This document shows positions 63,967-64,000 of a stretch of 64,000 nt of DNA, one piece after another. This DNA is from Rhabdonatronobacter sediminivivens (GTDB lineage Bacteria > Pseudomonadota > Alphaproteobacteria > Rhodobacterales > Rhodobacteraceae): positions 1 through 64,000 of the forward strand of contig NZ_JACBXS010000008.1 of NCBI RefSeq assembly GCF_013415485.1, in the 5' to 3' direction. Under the pieces are notes generated by a model. The model was not told the origin of the DNA and ran no database searches. It saw nothing but the letters and a program-made list of their open reading frames with translations. The first letter of the stretch is position 1. Every line of letters starts with the position of its first letter. A program made the translations under genes and the position numbers.

Positions 63967-64000
63967 TCATATGCCGTCGCGCAGGCGAAAACGCTGGATC
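63967..64000 (-). CDS. Possible C-terminal end of a gene continuing beyond the window
   Basis: The last ~30 bases, read on the minus strand, end ...IQRFRLRDGI and a stop codon (63967-63969), which looks like the end of a protein whose body lies outside the window. It is too short to identify. Confidence 0.25.
   Translation of the reverse strand, partial: IQRFRLRDGI

Overview
The window is a contiguous piece of chromosome from an alphaproteobacterium, almost certainly a member of the Rhodobacterales (Rhodobacteraceae). The evidence is high GC with strong third-position bias, the gene orders dnaX-ybaB-recR, ruvC-ruvA-ruvB and phoH-ybeY-corC-lnt, a cbb3 oxidase cluster next to an FnrL-type regulator and hemN, and many small family-specific genes (DUF1127, DUF2798, DUF4175/TIGR02302, an NDUFS4-like complex I subunit, a Hint-domain protein). 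The genus cannot be fixed from sequence alone. About 65 protein genes, one tRNA-Val and one probable small RNA are supported. No rRNA, CRISPR array, prophage or intact insertion sequence was seen.

Layout. 0-9 kb: dnaX end, ybaB, recR, rpmJ, tRNA-Val, N-formylglutamate amidohydrolase, dinB, an M3 peptidase, a glycosyltransferase and lysA. 9-19 kb: a DUF4175 membrane protein, a ruvC-ruvA-GIY-YIG-ruvB operon, DUF1127, a complex I accessory subunit, a Hint protein and ettA. 18.3-19.5 kb: an island of lower GC with two unrecognised overlapping genes, a 16-bp palindrome, a nested hairpin element and a remnant of a ribosomal protein S15 gene. 19.5-23.2 kb: a form II CO-dehydrogenase-like SLM operon. 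23.5-32 kb: leuB, the phoH-ybeY-corC-lnt operon, DUF2798 and ileS. 32-41 kb: a CAP-domain lipoprotein, a small membrane protein, an Lrp regulator, a divergent MttB-family/LysR pair around a perfect 21-bp inverted repeat, an OmpA-family protein, ubiA, rsmE and a small membrane protein. 41-64 kb: gshA, the ccoGHIS and ccoNOQP operons, a universal stress protein, a methyltransferase and a WaaP-like kinase, fnrL, hemN, trm112, a LON-domain protein, a thioredoxin-TPR protein, an L,D-transpeptidase, ribA, an OmpR-type response regulator, xthA and an alpha/beta hydrolase.

The clearest functional module is 42.8-57.3 kb, the low-oxygen respiration block: the cbb3 oxidase (ccoNOQP), its copper/redox assembly factors (ccoGHIS), oxygen-independent haem synthesis (hemN), a stress protein and the oxygen sensor (fnrL). 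Four near-consensus FNR boxes lie at the promoters of these genes, and two of the four sit between divergent gene pairs.

The most notable observations are a probable anti-Shine-Dalgarno small RNA of the Rhodobacter CcsR/cuckoo type after the response regulator gene; a GIY-YIG nuclease gene embedded in the ruv operon; the S15 remnant; the foreign-looking gene pair with its palindrome; and a composite hairpin-plus-core repeat present three times.
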